DNA of 64,000 bases from assembly GCF_000374365.1 (NCBI RefSeq), contig NZ_KB894132.1, positions 39,393-103,392 of the forward strand, in the 5' to 3' direction. The notes under the pieces are model-generated. The model saw only the letters and a program-made list of their open reading frames with translations, ran no database searches and had not been told where the DNA came from. The DNA comes from Bacteroides gallinarum DSM 18171 = JCM 13658. GTDB lineage: Bacteria > Bacteroidota > Bacteroidia > Bacteroidales > Bacteroidaceae. A program made the position numbers and the translations under genes. Shown piece by piece: positions 26,467-38,682 of this stretch. Position 1 is the first letter of the stretch. The number at the start of each line of letters is the position of its first letter.

Positions 26467-29400
26467 TAAGATTCTGCAAGAAGGAAATCTCATATACTCT
26501 TCATGCCCATCTGACAACAAGTTCAGAGAGTGGAGATTAAGTAAGACCATATGCAGTGTGGTCTACTATATAACATACGAACTGTCAAAACTGGATAAAG
26601 TTATACTGCTTACATTGCAATACAATGGAAAGTTGTATGAAAATCAGCTTGCACGCATCTTAGGATTCAATGTAGAAGACGATTTTGATTCTACTCCTAA
26701 AAGATATGCAGACCAGGGAGAAAAGGACATATTTAATGGCATCCTCTCCCAACTGACAACTTTCGGGCTGATAAATATATCTGAAAAAGAGGTATCGTTG
26801 TCACCTCTTGGTAAATTGGCACTAAAGAAAGGTGTTAAACACTCTTTCCATCGTGGTGTTATGGCTTTGATGCAATGTTTTGACATCGCACAGAAAGAGT
26901 CCTCAGAATACAAGATGTTCCCATTCCGTGATGCACTTGGAGTAACATCCTCCATACAGGGAAAATCTGACCTCCCATACGACGATTTTAACCATGATGG
27001 TATTGAGGAAGAACTCTATGATACCTCCTCTGAGCTCATAGCACGTCTTTCACTTCAATGCAGTGCCGACGTAAATATCTGCCGTGCAGAAGAATTAATA
27101 GAGTCTCGAATGAGTGAGATTCATGTTGATTTTAGACTGTATGAATATGAGAATGCTAAATATCCGTTTGTTTTCTACAACAATGAATTTTCTGAAGCGA
27201 CTAATCTTCTTATGCATCAAGAATGCAATAATGATTACATTAACCAGAAAATCCATATCGGTGAATATTTGCATCTTGTTAGAGAAAGTCATAAAGAATT
27301 GAACTATGTTTCAATGATGCCATACATAGACGTATGGAATCTTAATGACTTCCTTGAATGCGAGCATCTGAACTGGAAAGACCAAGAACTATTTGCTGAA
27401 ATTGCGAAACTGGCAAATGGTTCCCATTGGAATACCATATCTGTTGTTTCCCCAACAGATGCCCTTAAACTGTATCTGGAGAATTATAAAGATTCCTTGG
27501 ACTGGATAGCTCTGTCATCACGCTATGATGATGATTTCATCGTTGAGACTGCTACTAGATATCCTTGGGATTTTGAAAGTCTGTCGGCAAACAGAAGTAT
27601 TGATTTCGTCAAGCGTCTCATTGTCATCCCTAAGCTCCATGAAGGTGTAGACTGGGATTGGGAATCTATTTTGGAAAGACTTGATGATGAGTTTGTACTT
27701 GAAACCATAAATTTTATTCCATACGATATGTACTCTGTAACAGAGAAATACATATCTAAGTATAATTCGATAATAGCAAAATTCCCTGAGAGAAAATGGA
27801 ACTGGGAATATATTTCCACAAATGCTGGTCTTGACTATGTATTACAGAATATCAATGCGTTTGCAAAAGATATTCATCTGGACGTAATTATGTCAAGGGC
27901 ATTTACCTCTGTGGAATGGGCAGAAGCATATTGCAACTCAAGCGAATTTGCTTTTGCTGTAATTGAAAAAAAAGAATGGTTGCAGAATAGGTATAATGCA
28001 AATTCTGCTGATTACATTTGGACAATTAAAGTTATTGATTGGCATGAGAAACTAGGCTTTATTTCATGGAAGTCGGTTAACAATTCTGATGGATTTGAAT
28101 GCAATAAAGGAGTCGTTTGGAATAGTACGATATTTGAAAAATATCACGATAAGGAGTTCTCTGTAAAAGGTTTAAACCATATCACATCATCTATTACAGA
28201 GGTAAGGATAATTGACATTTATCCTGATTTCAAATGGGTCTGGTCTATTCTCTCTGCGCGTGACATCGTTGTTTCTGACATTGAATTTATCAAGCAGCAT
28301 TTAGCTTTCATCACTTACTCTAAGGCTATTCCGTTAATAGCAGCAGAAAACCTATCTCAGCTGTATGCAATAGATGAATTCAAACAGTTAGTTACAGAAC
28401 AGGGTGCTTGGAATAAATTAACAGCTCATATTGAGAAGAAAACCATTCTGCAAAATATAAGCGACTCAAATTGGGACTGGAGTATTATAACTCAGAATTT
28501 CTGTGATACGCTTAATTTTGCGGCTCTCTCTAAACTGAATGTTTTAGATCGTCTTGATTGGGATTACATCTCAAAGAATGCAGATATTGATAAAATCAAG
28601 AAGAATCTTGATAATTACGAAGACAAATGGAAATGGGCTACATTAACCACTCGTCTTGATCATGATTTTATTGTAGAGAACCTTCCTGAATACTACCTAC
28701 TTTGGGATTGGGAATATATAATAGAATCTGTTCTTACTGAAGAAGACCTTGCAAAATCTGAATTAAGAATACAGATTGCAATCATTCTGTCAATGCTCGA
28801 AAAAGAAGTTAGAGCTTCTATTTGGAGCAAGCTTACAGCTCGATATTCAACAAATGATATTCTGGAAATAAACAGAAATAATTCCCTGCTGATAAATAAA
28901 CAAGTTTCTTATGAATGGGATTATTCTGATTTATATAACAGAAGTGATTTTGATATTGATGGATATTTAAAGTCATATCAAGAATTTGGTATTCCTGTAG
29001 ACTGGGATGCTCTTTCTGCCTCCAAATCTTTGAATAAAATTCTTTTTTGGAACAAGAAAGTTATCAAAGATTTTTTCGTATGGGAGAATGTGGTACTTGA
29101 AATCCTAGGTAACGAGGATTTCCATTGGAATTTCCAGTATCTATCTACCCTCTCATCAATTAACTGGTGCGATAATATTCTTAGAGTACGCAGTGAAGAA
29201 TGGGACTGGAATTATCTTTCAGAAAACAGCAAATGTTTTAGTTATAATAGTAAGAAGCCAAATGAGATACTAAAGCACATTGAGAAATTCTCTGCATATC
29301 TTGATTTTGCCATTCTCTCAAAACGACATGATGTCAAGCTGACACTACGAATGCTTACATCATTGATTGAGGAGAAATGGGATTGGAAAGAAATATCTTC

Positions 29401-31849
29401 TAATAGAGGATTTGAATTATCTGCTGAGTTCGTCACCGAACATGATAACCTTTCGTGGGATTGGTATAAATTGACATCAAGAAGAGACTGCCAATTTACC
29501 ATAGAATATATCAAAGAACATAAAAACAGAAACTGGGACTGGTCTGCTCTTTCAAGAAGGAACGACCTCAATCTTAATGCCGATATTGTAATTTCTCTGA
29601 TAGATAAAGAATGGGACTGGAAGGAAATCTTACGCAGAAAAGACATTGAATTTACGGAAGAGCATATTTCTAAGTTGGCCCATATTGATTTAGACTGGAA
29701 AGAGTTCAGCCGTAGAAAAGACTTCTTCCCGACTATGAACACTTTGAACATCCTAAAGGATAAAGATCTCGATTGGACTGACATTTCACGAAGAATGGAA
29801 TTACAGTATAATGTAATTCTGTTCTACAAGCATAAATTAAACTGGTCAATTCTCACCAATAGTACTCATATTGATAAATCCAATCCCAAAACCCTTGAAA
29901 CATTCAAAGAATATCTTGACTGGGATGTAATATCGCACTCTCCTGATTTTAATCCAACAAACGAGAATTTGCAAAAATTCAAAGATAATGTTAATTGGAC
30001 CATTATATGCAAAAGGTCAGATTTTGTTGTTGACGAAATGACATTATCTTTATTTGAGGATAAAATCGATTGGAAGAGAATCTCTCAAAGTAGTACCATC
30101 GCCTTTACTCAAAGTCTGATTGATAGATTCAAAGGTCGTTGGGACTGGGTTGCTTTGGCTGAGAATCCTGCATTCAGAACCTCTGGCGTTGATAAATCAT
30201 ATAAGAGTGAATTGAATTTGATGGAGTTCTATAATACTCTTAAATCGACGGGTTATAGAAGGCCATTCATATATCACTTTACGCACATGTTCAATGCGAT
30301 AGAAGTGATTAGATCTCGAAAAATACTCAGTCGTAACAGAGCAACAGAACTTGGTCTACTAAAATATGATGCTGCAGGCTCAGTTGTTCATAGGTCTGCT
30401 AAAGCACATCCATATGCTCGATTCTATTTTAGAACTGGAACTCAAACACAGTTCTACAATGAATGTTTGGGAAAACAGAAAGGTTCCAAGTACTACGGAC
30501 GTGCAGAGGATAATGGTTTGCCTATGTGTCCGATGCCAGTATTCTTTAAGTTCGACCTTCAGGAAGTATTGGCAAAACATTCTAATTTATGTTATTACAG
30601 TACTGGAAACTTGCAGACTAATTGGGCTCGAATATATAAGGTGATAGATGACCCTCATAATATAGATGCCGTCCACCTGTACAGTAGTCAATGGAGTAGA
30701 GAAGTCCAAGAAAAGAAGCAACAAGAATTTCTTATAAAAAATGAGTTTGATTTTTCTGAACTTAAGGATTATCAAATTATCTGCTATGACCATGAAGAAA
30801 CGGAAATACTAAAGTCTTTATTCTGCGACGACCCAATCTGTGAACATATATATAGCATCTATGACTCTGAAGATGTATTCGAGCATGAGAACCCGCCATT
30901 GAAATTTGAAAAGTCAGATGAACGTCTTAAGATAACAACAAGCTACAACGGTGACTATATGTTCCAGATTGAAAGCGCTCAGATTAACAAAATCAGGGTG
31001 TTCAATCCTGCGTCTCAAATAAAAGCGGTAAAAAGCCATGTGATGCAGATACGAGACAACGTATCTGTAGAATGTGGCGATACTGAATTTGAGGTTTACT
31101 ATGTTAATATGAGTCCGCGTGCTCGTTCACCGCGATGGCTGGTTTACAAATATTCTCCAAATAAAGCTGAAATCAAAAACACAGACTCAACTGTTATCGA
31201 AAACTTTTTGGGTATTAGCCTTGATGATGACTATTCACCAAAGGAAATGATTACTGCACTTGAACTTATAATGCCAAAACTGGAAGAGCTCTATAATACT
31301 CGTGTTAGGCATTATGTGGTCAAGAAGCATACCCTATTAGTATGCGAACAATTTGAGAAGTACGCCTTCGCCTTTGACAATAAATGTATGAACATGGATC
31401 TTATGCGTCTTGTACTGGCAATACACGATATAGGCAAGGCTATAGACCGTTCAACTCAGCATGAACATACTCTTTCATTGGTTCGTGAACTATGGGAAAA
31501 CACTCCTTTTACCGAGCATGAATTCAATCTTGTAGAAGTACTGCTGAGAGATGATCATTTAGGCTCGTACTTCCAAAACAAATATGAATTGTCAGATTTG
31601 AAGGAAGAAATTGTTGCTAATGCGACAGAGCTAAAAATGTCTCCATCAATTCTTCTCCAATATAAAATGATATTATATCAATGTGACATAGCTTCTTATA
31701 CAAAAGATGCAGGTGGATTAAAATATCTGGAACACATGTTTGTGTATGAAAACGGAGAAAAAGCATTTGATGAGGAAAACGGCATCATAGCCATGTCAGA
31801 GGAATATGCAGATAGGTATGTAAATCTTAAAGAGTCTATTAATGAATAA
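26456..31849 (+). CDS. Giant Trp-repeat protein with DarT-like ADP-ribosyltransferase and HD domains
   Basis: About 1797 residues from ATG 26456 (GTG 26450 also possible; both overlap the helicase gene). The N-terminus has a winged-helix-like region (about 40-130). Residues about 320-1255 contain more than 20 degenerate repeats of about 25-45 residues with W-D-W..(L/I)S cores (WDWKEISSNRGF, NWDWSALSRRNDL, WDWKEILRRKDI). Residues about 1265-1480 match DarT (DUF4433) ADP-ribosyltransferases: YHFTH (His about 1274), HPYARFYFRTGTQTQFYN, and KKQQEFLIKN with the candidate catalytic Glu near 1424. The C-terminus carries an HD domain (IHDIGKA, His-Asp near 1657) with further His (HEH, DDH). DarT proteins ADP-ribosylate DNA bases; the next gene encodes a DarG-like antitoxin. 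Confidence 0.8.
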   Translation: MDYNKILQEGNLIYSSCPSDNKFREWRLSKTICSVVYYITYELSKLDKVILLTLQYNGKLYENQLARILGFNVEDDFDSTPKRYADQGEKDIFNGILSQLTTFGLINISEKEVSLSPLGKLALKKGVKHSFHRGVMALMQCFDIAQKESSEYKMFPFRDALGVTSSIQGKSDLPYDDFNHDGIEEELYDTSSELIARLSLQCSADVNICRAEELIESRMSEIHVDFRLYEYENAKYPFVFYNNEFSEATNLLMHQECNNDYINQKIHIGEYLHLVRESHKELNYVSMMPYIDVWNLNDFLECEHLNWKDQELFAEIAKLANGSHWNTISVVSPTDALKLYLENYKDSLDWIALSSRYDDDFIVETATRYPWDFESLSANRSIDFVKRLIVIPKLHEGVDWDWESILERLDDEFVLETINFIPYDMYSVTEKYISKYNSIIAKFPERKWNWEYISTNAGLDYVLQNINAFAKDIHLDVIMSRAFTSVEWAEAYCNSSEFAFAVIEKKEWLQNRYNANSADYIWTIKVIDWHEKLGFISWKSVNNSDGFECNKGVVWNSTIFEKYHDKEFSVKGLNHITSSITEVRIIDIYPDFKWVWSILSARDIVVSDIEFIKQHLAFITYSKAIPLIAAENLSQLYAIDEFKQLVTEQGAWNKLTAHIEKKTILQNISDSNWDWSIITQNFCDTLNFAALSKLNVLDRLDWDYISKNADIDKIKKNLDNYEDKWKWATLTTRLDHDFIVENLPEYYLLWDWEYIIESVLTEEDLAKSELRIQIAIILSMLEKEVRASIWSKLTARYSTNDILEINRNNSLLINKQVSYEWDYSDLYNRSDFDIDGYLKSYQEFGIPVDWDALSASKSLNKILFWNKKVIKDFFVWENVVLEILGNEDFHWNFQYLSTLSSINWCDNILRVRSEEWDWNYLSENSKCFSYNSKKPNEILKHIEKFSAYLDFAILSKRHDVKLTLRMLTSLIEEKWDWKEISSNRGFELSAEFVTEHDNLSWDWYKLTSRRDCQFTIEYIKEHKNRNWDWSALSRRNDLNLNADIVISLIDKEWDWKEILRRKDIEFTEEHISKLAHIDLDWKEFSRRKDFFPTMNTLNILKDKDLDWTDISRRMELQYNVILFYKHKLNWSILTNSTHIDKSNPKTLETFKEYLDWDVISHSPDFNPTNENLQKFKDNVNWTIICKRSDFVVDEMTLSLFEDKIDWKRISQSSTIAFTQSLIDRFKGRWDWVALAENPAFRTSGVDKSYKSELNLMEFYNTLKSTGYRRPFIYHFTHMFNAIEVIRSRKILSRNRATELGLLKYDAAGSVVHRSAKAHPYARFYFRTGTQTQFYNECLGKQKGSKYYGRAEDNGLPMCPMPVFFKFDLQEVLAKHSNLCYYSTGNLQTNWARIYKVIDDPHNIDAVHLYSSQWSREVQEKKQQEFLIKNEFDFSELKDYQIICYDHEETEILKSLFCDDPICEHIYSIYDSEDVFEHENPPLKFEKSDERLKITTSYNGDYMFQIESAQINKIRVFNPASQIKAVKSHVMQIRDNVSVECGDTEFEVYYVNMSPRARSPRWLVYKYSPNKAEIKNTDSTVIENFLGISLDDDYSPKEMITALELIMPKLEELYNTRVRHYVVKKHTLLVCEQFEKYAFAFDNKCMNMDLMRLVLAIHDIGKAIDRSTQHEHTLSLVRELWENTPFTEHEFNLVEVLLRDDHLGSYFQNKYELSDLKEEIVANATELKMSPSILLQYKMILYQCDIASYTKDAGGLKYLEHMFVYENGEKAFDEENGIIAMSEEYADRYVNLKESINE

Positions 31850-32537
31850 TATAACATTTCATAAAGGTAATATCTTTAACAGCAAGACGCAGACGATTGT
31901 AAATACAATAAACTGCGTTGGTGTTATGGGCAAGGGTATCGCGCTCGTTTTCAAACTCAGATACCCTGAAATGTTTGAAAAATATAAGGAGTTTTGTCAA
32001 TCAAAGATGATTGGCATAGGAAAATTGTGGCTGTATAAGTCAGAAAATACGCCACAATGGGTATTGAATTTCCCTACAAAATTCCATTGGAAATATCCCA
32101 GCAAAATGGAATATCTTGAAGCAGGATTGCAAAAGTTCGTAGATTCTTACAAGGAGAAAGGTATCACTTCGATTGCCTTTCCCCTTCTCGGAACCCACAA
32201 TGGCGGACTTGATAAAATTGAAGTCCTTGACCTTATGCATAAATATCTCGAACAATGTGATATTCCTATTGAAATATATGAATATGACCCGTTAGCACCG
32301 GATGATATGTTTGAGGATTTTATGCTTAAATGGATTGATATTTCGCATTCAGAGAAAATCAAGATATTAGGTAGTCGTTCTTCAAAGCAGATTGAAATCA
32401 TAGATAAAGCAATCCATGAGGACAATATAAAATCCATGATTGCTTTAATAGAGTATCAAGGGATTGGATTTACGACAATGCAGAAGTGTTTCAATTTTGC
32501 AATGAGCTATAAAAAAGAATCTACATTAGAGTTATAA
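31842..32537 (+). CDS. DarG-like macrodomain protein (candidate antitoxin)
   Basis: A 231-residue protein. Residues 1-155 are a DarG-type macrodomain: ITFHKGNIFNSKTQTIVNTIN, CVGVMGKGIALVFK (glycine loop), LNFPTKFHWKYPSKMEYLEAGL and IAFPLLGTHNGGLDKIEV, all typical of the macrodomain that removes ADP-ribose from DNA. The remaining about 75 residues are helical and shorter than the DarT-binding tail of classical DarG. The ATG overlaps the preceding stop by 8 nt, the tight darT-darG order and coupling of toxin-antitoxin pairs, so it most likely neutralises the DarT-like domain encoded just upstream. Confidence 0.88.
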   Translation: MNNITFHKGNIFNSKTQTIVNTINCVGVMGKGIALVFKLRYPEMFEKYKEFCQSKMIGIGKLWLYKSENTPQWVLNFPTKFHWKYPSKMEYLEAGLQKFVDSYKEKGITSIAFPLLGTHNGGLDKIEVLDLMHKYLEQCDIPIEIYEYDPLAPDDMFEDFMLKWIDISHSEKIKILGSRSSKQIEIIDKAIHEDNIKSMIALIEYQGIGFTTMQKCFNFAMSYKKESTLEL

Positions 32538-32540
32538 AAT

Positions 32541-35500
32541 ATGTTACCACTACAACAAGCACGCGAAGTACGTGACTCAGTCATCGAATATATAAAAGCT
32601 ACATACCAATTCAAAGAAAAGGATGTAAGCGATGCGTTCTATCGCTTTATAGAGGATAAGAATGATGGATTGTTCAAAGGGCCTTTCGTCTCTTTGAAAC
32701 CTCCTTTTGTGTCGGCTACAGAAGAGGAATGTGCCAATATTCCATTAGATATAACTCCTTCATTCCCTCCTTATAAGCATCAGTTACAGGCTTTTCGGCA
32801 ACTTAGCATGAAGAACGGTCATAGGCCGGAACCCACACTTCTTACAACAGGTACGGGCTCTGGTAAGACAGAGTGCTTCTTGTATCCTATTCTGGATTAC
32901 TGTTACCATTGTAATCAGTATGAACGCCAAATAGGTGTAAAGGTTATTATCATGTATCCGATGAATGCACTTGCCAGCGATCAGGCCAAACGTTTGGCCG
33001 AGACAATATGGAATGACCCTCGCCTCAAGGATAAAGTAACTGCCGGTCTTTTTGTGGGTGAAGGAATTGATGCGAAAGAATATCCACGCACAATGGGTTC
33101 TGACCATATTATTGAAAATCGGGATGCTATCCTCGATACGGTTCCGGATATTCTTCTCACTAACTTCAAAATGTTGGATTACGGACTTATGCGACAAAAA
33201 TTCATGTCGTTATGGAAAGGGAATATCGAAACGGAACAGAAGGCTCTCCGATTCATTGTGCTCGATGAACTACATACATATGATGGAGCACAAGGTACTG
33301 ATGTGGCGAATCTGATAAGAAGATTGAAATTAAAGCTCCATATTCCTAAAGGCTTATTATGCCCCATCGGTACATCTGCAACAATCGGCAGTGGTTCCGA
33401 CAGCAAGGCATGTTTATGCGAGTACGCTATGAATGTGTTTGGAGAAACATTCCTTGAAGAAAATGTAATTGAGGAACATCGTATTGCCGTGGATGATTAT
33501 GTAGATGTTGTTTCAAATGGCATTCCAGACGGAAAACTGATAAAAGAATGCGTATTCCAAAACGATGATACGGTCGACACTTATATCAGGCGTATATGTA
33601 AATACTGGTTGAAGAATAGTGAAGCCTCTCCTATTGAGGCTGGTATATCTCTTCGCAGAATGGGTATAGTAAGGGATCTTCTTTTTGTTCTTAAAGATGG
33701 AATTCTGTCTATTGATGAAATTCAAAATAAACTTGAAGATAATACTGAGTTTCGCAGACTTAGACAGCAACATAATGAAAAGACCTGTAAAATAGCGATA
33801 GAAAATCTTTTGGCTTTAATTGCCTATTCTAAACGTCTGTTGGCTAATGGGAAAACTATACCCTTAATGTATCTTCAAGTCCAGTTATGGCAACGTGAAT
33901 TAAGTGGAATACTGCGCTATGTACAAAAAGAACCGGAGTTCGTCTGGAGGGGAAATTTGAATAAAGATGATGAGAGGATTGCTCTTCCAATGTATTTTTG
34001 CAGAGATTGTGGTGCAAGTGGCTGGATAAGTCGCAGGCTTGCTACCGATGACAGATATTGCTCTGATGTAAAAACCGTCAATACGGCTTTTGCAGAACGG
34101 GAAAAAGAGGTTTATCTGCTCAATACTGAGATGAAAAGACATGAGGCTGTGGATGACTATATTAGTGAGAATGCAGTTAATATTACAAAATATGTTAAAC
34201 TAAAAGATCTTACTGAAGTAAGTCTCAGCGACAGTGACACCATACGGTTAAGAGTATGCAGCAAGACCACATCCAACAAAAACGGGAATCAAAAATTCAC
34301 CCGAAATTGCCCCGAATGTAATGGCAGTGATACGATCTGTCAAATAGGTGGTAGAACATCAACCCTGTCCAGTGTGGCAATAAGTCAAGTTTTGTCAAGT
34401 GATTTTGATAATGCAAATGCCCAAGAACGTAAAATATTGGTATTTACCAATAGTGTACAGGATGCAGCATACCAGGCTGGTTTCTATGAAGCACGTACTT
34501 ACCGTTTTCTGTTCCGGCAGTCTATGCAGAAATATATTAATACGCTCGAAAAGCCTGTAAATTTGATTGAGTTACAAAAAGGTTTTAAATCGTATTGGCA
34601 TGCCCGATTAACAGATGACGAGTATTACAATCGTTTCTTACCGGCTGATTTGGCTAAACATATAGACCTTCGGAAGAATTATAGAACTGGAGGAGAAGGT
34701 AGCTATTTTATGGATAGCTTCAAAAAAGAGTTTGATTTGCGTGTGGACTGGGAGATTCTTAGTGAGTTTGGATTGACTGCTCAATTGGGTAGAACGCTTG
34801 AAAAAACAGGAGCTTCTGCTACCTATTTCAAAACTGAGATTTTGCGACATGTCTATCAGGCTATGGAGCATTGGTTAAAGGATAATAACATGGAAAATAT
34901 CTGGAGCAATGAATCCGGATTCATCCATTTTGTATATGGCATATTGCAGAGAATGAGGACTCATGGTGCAGTTGACCATCCTTTCCTTGAAAAATACCGC
35001 AAGGAAAACCTTACACAATGGGCCTTGAACTGGAATCGGGATAACCGTCATTTCCTGAACAAGACTCTCGGTGGAAGTATGCAATTTCCGAAACTCGTTG
35101 GAGTTGTGCATACAGGCAAGAACCACGAGATGCTTGACATGGCAGTAATGCGTTCTGACAACAAAAATACCTGGTACAGCAATTATTCTTTCGAAGTCTT
35201 TAATGATCCATGGATAGCAAAAAACTCCTCTCTATTCAATGATTTTATGCGCAGATTGTTTGATGTCATGACTGAAGTTGGTTTGCTTAACAAAGAGGAA
35301 CAAGGTGGAGGTAATTATGCTATAAATCCGGAGCATATATGGGTCAGTAAAAATGTGAAACATATACAATGCGACCTGTGTCAGTCCAGACTATGCGTCG
35401 CTGCTGAGGATGAATGGGCAGAAGGGACACATTGTCTGGATTATAAATGCAAGGGAACATATTCTGAGGAGATCAAACCTGAATTGAACTATTATCAGCA

Positions 35501-38500
35501 GGTCTATAATAGAAATATTTCACCACGTGTTCATGCACACGAACATACGGGATTGCTTGACCGACATGACAGAGAGGCTTTAGAAAAGGATTTCAAAGAA
35601 CATCCGCACAGTAATTCGGTAAATGTCCTTTCTGCAACATCCACACTTGAGATGGGTATAGATATTGGTGATTTGAATGTAGTGGGCAATACGAACGTGC
35701 CACCTAAACCAAGTAATTTTTTACAACGTATCGGCCGAGCCGGACGTAAGGAAGGAGCTGCATTAGTATTGAATTATTGTCATGCATCCGAACCACATGA
35801 TATGTATTATTATACCTATCCATTGGAGATGATGCAAGGAGAAATTAGTACGCCTGGATGTTTCCTCGAAGCAAAAGATATTCTTAGAAGACATTTCTTA
35901 GCATACTGCATTGATACGTGGACTTCAGCAGATGTGAACAATACATTGCCAGAAAAGATTCGTGAACTTCATTTACTGAATGATAACATATTCAATGACC
36001 CTACATTTGTTATCAATAGAATCATAGAATTTATTAAAAACCATAAGACCACATTACGTTCTGAATTCAATATTCAATATGAAGATAAAACTCAGGACGC
36101 ACTTAAGAATTTGTTTGAGACATTGGATGATGGTACTTTCTATAATCGTATCATTTCGGATTTTGCTATGTTGTCAAACAAGCTTCATTTCCTTGGAAAA
36201 GAACTTGAACAATACAATGAACAGAAAAAACATATAGCTACAAATGATCCTGCATCAAAGCAGATAGAGGAATTAATTAAGGCTTCAAGAATACAATATC
36301 GCCAGATAATGAGTGATAGTGTCATTGAATTCATGACAAATATCGGCCTTCTGCCCAATTATGCTTTTCCTGAAACTGGGGTTAAGTTACATGCAAGCGT
36401 ATATGCTTCAAGGGAGAAATGTGATAAAGAAGGAAATATAACTGAGCCAAGGACTTTTGAACTGACCCGGTCTGCATCTCAAGGAATTAAAGAATTAGCG
36501 CCTGGTAATCATTTTTATACTCAAAGATTTAATTTGAATGTCAGTGGCCTCAATACATTTGATTGGAAGGATTCTTTGACTGAAATAAAATTCTGTTCCA
36601 AGTGTGACTGTATTTCACTGAAAGGAGAAGACGGATTTAATCAGGCCACCTGTCCTAAGTGCGGTGATCCTTCGTGGGGTATAAACAAACATAATATATT
36701 GAAATTTACCGGCGCACGAAGTGTAATGTATAGCAATGATGCGGCATTGGATGATTCGAAGGAAGAAAGAGAAAGTGAAAACTACATTATAAAGCGTCAT
36801 TATATATTCCATCATTTGGGAGCTACCACCTCCTACGCTATTAAAGGAGTTGGATTTGGTATTGAGTTCTGCAATAATATGGAACTCTATGAAGTGAATT
36901 ATGGAATGAAGATGCAATCGGGAAGTAAAGTGGAAGTCAATAATGATGCCAATGTCTCTCAAAATGGCTTTATAACTTGCCGGTACTGTGGTAAATCTAC
37001 GCCATTGATTAGTGGGACGTCAAATGATGAGCAACATTATAGATTCTGTACGCATAAAGACATTTCTTTTGCCGATGATACAAAAAACGAGGTTTTTGAA
37101 ACTCTTTATCTTTATCGTCACATGCAAACTGAGGCCATCAAGATTCTGCTACCTATCCAGATAATGGATGCATCATCGGCTGTAGAGATGTTTAAGTCAG
37201 GTATTCAATTAGGGTTGAAAGCTTATTATAAATCGTCGCCTGAACATATCAGGATAGATTCATATTCAGAAATGAATCTGGCTACCATGAAGAAGGATTA
37301 CTATCTGGTAATGTATGACACAATACCCGGTGGTACCGGTTACCTTTCAACACTTTATAATACAGAAGAATTTTCCAAATTGTTGCAGTATGCATACGAT
37401 AAAATTCACGATTGTCAATGCCAATATGAAGGCAAAGACGGTTGCTATCATTGTATTCTTACATACGGAAACCAATACAATAGAGAGTTGTTCAGCAGAG
37501 AACAGGCTGAAGCTTTGTTTGAAAAACTCATAGAACATACAAAATCATGGGAAACGCTGCCGGGTTATGTAGGAACCATATCACAGACAGGCGTGGCGGA
37601 AGACAGTGAATTGGAATTGAAATTTATTGATTCCATTAAGACTGTAGCCCGCACCAATAAATGGAATTTTGAGAAAGTACCAGACGCTGACTCTTATCGC
37701 TATGAATTAAGAATTATGGATGGAGAAAATGATATTCGATATTATATCATTCCTCAGTTTGCACTTGGTGGTCACTATGGAGTAAAACATTATACCGTTG
37801 CAGATTTTCAGATTATTTGCATGTCTGCAAGAATTAACGGTAATGATTTTAAGGAGATTGATAAATTGCCTATGTGGGCTATATTTCTTGATGGTTACAC
37901 CTATCATGCTCAGGCTCCGAACATGAGATTCTATGGCGATAAAGAAAAACGCGATGGAATACGTGATTCTAAAACGCATAGGATATTTTCATGGACGATG
38001 ACATGGGAAGATATTCAGCTATTTGAAAATGACAAGGAGGATTCTTTGGGACTTAATTCAATTACCCGTTTAATTGAGTTCTTAAAAAATCCTCAGATGG
38101 GATATATCAGAGAAACCGCTTTTGGATGTATCGCCGATGCAGAAAACTTTATGGGACATGGAGGTGCACTTTATCAAGGTGAAATAACGATAGATGAAAG
38201 TTGCTATGACGAACTTACCGATTTCTCAACAGACGAGGAAGTTGCTGAAGAAATTGATAAGGGTATATCATATAACTGGAATCTGCAACAGATTTATCCG
38301 GATATTGATAAAGATGAATGGATCGGATTTTGGAGACGATATAATTTACTGCAATTCTTCTCTAATACAACAAAGGCTGAATCTATTACAGACACGGATA
38401 TGGTTGCTGTCGACCGGGATGAGATAAAGATGTACTATCCTGGACTGGAACATATAGTAGATGTTCTATTAGACCATAATATTCCATTCGGATCAGACGG

Positions 38501-38678
38501 TGATGTGGATTTAACCGATTCTGACGGAATTGTTTTAGCTTCGGCCGGAATGATTATCCGTGATTTAAAGGTTGTAATTGACCCCGTTGATGACAACTCT
38601 GAATCGATCTTTGAAGCTGCTGGTTTTAAAATATTTACAGCAGAGAATTTTGATATTAATGAAATAAAAAACATATAA
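32541..38678 (+). CDS. Very large DEAD/DEAH helicase with MZB/DUF1998-type Zn region and nuclease-like tail (DrmA/DrmB-like)
   Basis: A 2045-residue protein. Helicase motifs: [14 protein letters not shown] (about 104-117), [14 protein letters not shown] (motif II, about 239), [14 protein letters not shown] and [14 protein letters not shown] (motif VI, about 1060). Cys pairs ([11 protein letters not shown], about 590; CSKCDC and CPKCGD, about 1355-1375) suggest Zn sites. A MZB/DUF1998-like segment follows: [16 protein letters not shown] (about 1593) and [21 protein letters not shown] (about 1626-1645). Residues about 1680-1840 ([41 protein letters not shown]) resemble the restriction-nuclease-like tail of Lhr/DrmB-type proteins. 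The last about 85 residues repeat the module of the 21209-21949 product. Confidence 0.8.
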   Translation: MLPLQQAREVRDSVIEYIKATYQFKEKDVSDAFYRFIEDKNDGLFKGPFVSLKPPFVSATEEECANIPLDITPSFPPYKHQLQAFRQLSMKNGHRPEPTLLTTGTGSGKTECFLYPILDYCYHCNQYERQIGVKVIIMYPMNALASDQAKRLAETIWNDPRLKDKVTAGLFVGEGIDAKEYPRTMGSDHIIENRDAILDTVPDILLTNFKMLDYGLMRQKFMSLWKGNIETEQKALRFIVLDELHTYDGAQGTDVANLIRRLKLKLHIPKGLLCPIGTSATIGSGSDSKACLCEYAMNVFGETFLEENVIEEHRIAVDDYVDVVSNGIPDGKLIKECVFQNDDTVDTYIRRICKYWLKNSEASPIEAGISLRRMGIVRDLLFVLKDGILSIDEIQNKLEDNTEFRRLRQQHNEKTCKIAIENLLALIAYSKRLLANGKTIPLMYLQVQLWQRELSGILRYVQKEPEFVWRGNLNKDDERIALPMYFCRDCGASGWISRRLATDDRYCSDVKTVNTAFAEREKEVYLLNTEMKRHEAVDDYISENAVNITKYVKLKDLTEVSLSDSDTIRLRVCSKTTSNKNGNQKFTRNCPECNGSDTICQIGGRTSTLSSVAISQVLSSDFDNANAQERKILVFTNSVQDAAYQAGFYEARTYRFLFRQSMQKYINTLEKPVNLIELQKGFKSYWHARLTDDEYYNRFLPADLAKHIDLRKNYRTGGEGSYFMDSFKKEFDLRVDWEILSEFGLTAQLGRTLEKTGASATYFKTEILRHVYQAMEHWLKDNNMENIWSNESGFIHFVYGILQRMRTHGAVDHPFLEKYRKENLTQWALNWNRDNRHFLNKTLGGSMQFPKLVGVVHTGKNHEMLDMAVMRSDNKNTWYSNYSFEVFNDPWIAKNSSLFNDFMRRLFDVMTEVGLLNKEEQGGGNYAINPEHIWVSKNVKHIQCDLCQSRLCVAAEDEWAEGTHCLDYKCKGTYSEEIKPELNYYQQVYNRNISPRVHAHEHTGLLDRHDREALEKDFKEHPHSNSVNVLSATSTLEMGIDIGDLNVVGNTNVPPKPSNFLQRIGRAGRKEGAALVLNYCHASEPHDMYYYTYPLEMMQGEISTPGCFLEAKDILRRHFLAYCIDTWTSADVNNTLPEKIRELHLLNDNIFNDPTFVINRIIEFIKNHKTTLRSEFNIQYEDKTQDALKNLFETLDDGTFYNRIISDFAMLSNKLHFLGKELEQYNEQKKHIATNDPASKQIEELIKASRIQYRQIMSDSVIEFMTNIGLLPNYAFPETGVKLHASVYASREKCDKEGNITEPRTFELTRSASQGIKELAPGNHFYTQRFNLNVSGLNTFDWKDSLTEIKFCSKCDCISLKGEDGFNQATCPKCGDPSWGINKHNILKFTGARSVMYSNDAALDDSKEERESENYIIKRHYIFHHLGATTSYAIKGVGFGIEFCNNMELYEVNYGMKMQSGSKVEVNNDANVSQNGFITCRYCGKSTPLISGTSNDEQHYRFCTHKDISFADDTKNEVFETLYLYRHMQTEAIKILLPIQIMDASSAVEMFKSGIQLGLKAYYKSSPEHIRIDSYSEMNLATMKKDYYLVMYDTIPGGTGYLSTLYNTEEFSKLLQYAYDKIHDCQCQYEGKDGCYHCILTYGNQYNRELFSREQAEALFEKLIEHTKSWETLPGYVGTISQTGVAEDSELELKFIDSIKTVARTNKWNFEKVPDADSYRYELRIMDGENDIRYYIIPQFALGGHYGVKHYTVADFQIICMSARINGNDFKEIDKLPMWAIFLDGYTYHAQAPNMRFYGDKEKRDGIRDSKTHRIFSWTMTWEDIQLFENDKEDSLGLNSITRLIEFLKNPQMGYIRETAFGCIADAENFMGHGGALYQGEITIDESCYDELTDFSTDEEVAEEIDKGISYNWNLQQIYPDIDKDEWIGFWRRYNLLQFFSNTTKAESITDTDMVAVDRDEIKMYYPGLEHIVDVLLDHNIPFGSDGDVDLTDSDGIVLASAGMIIRDLKVVIDPVDDNSESIFEAAGFKIFTAENFDINEIKNI

Positions 38679-38682
38679 AATT

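Noticed and set aside
29242..29784. 180-codon minus-strand frame opposite the Trp-repeat gene
   Set aside because: It mirrors the repeat region of the plus-strand gene and is Ser-rich shadow coding; no start context or family.
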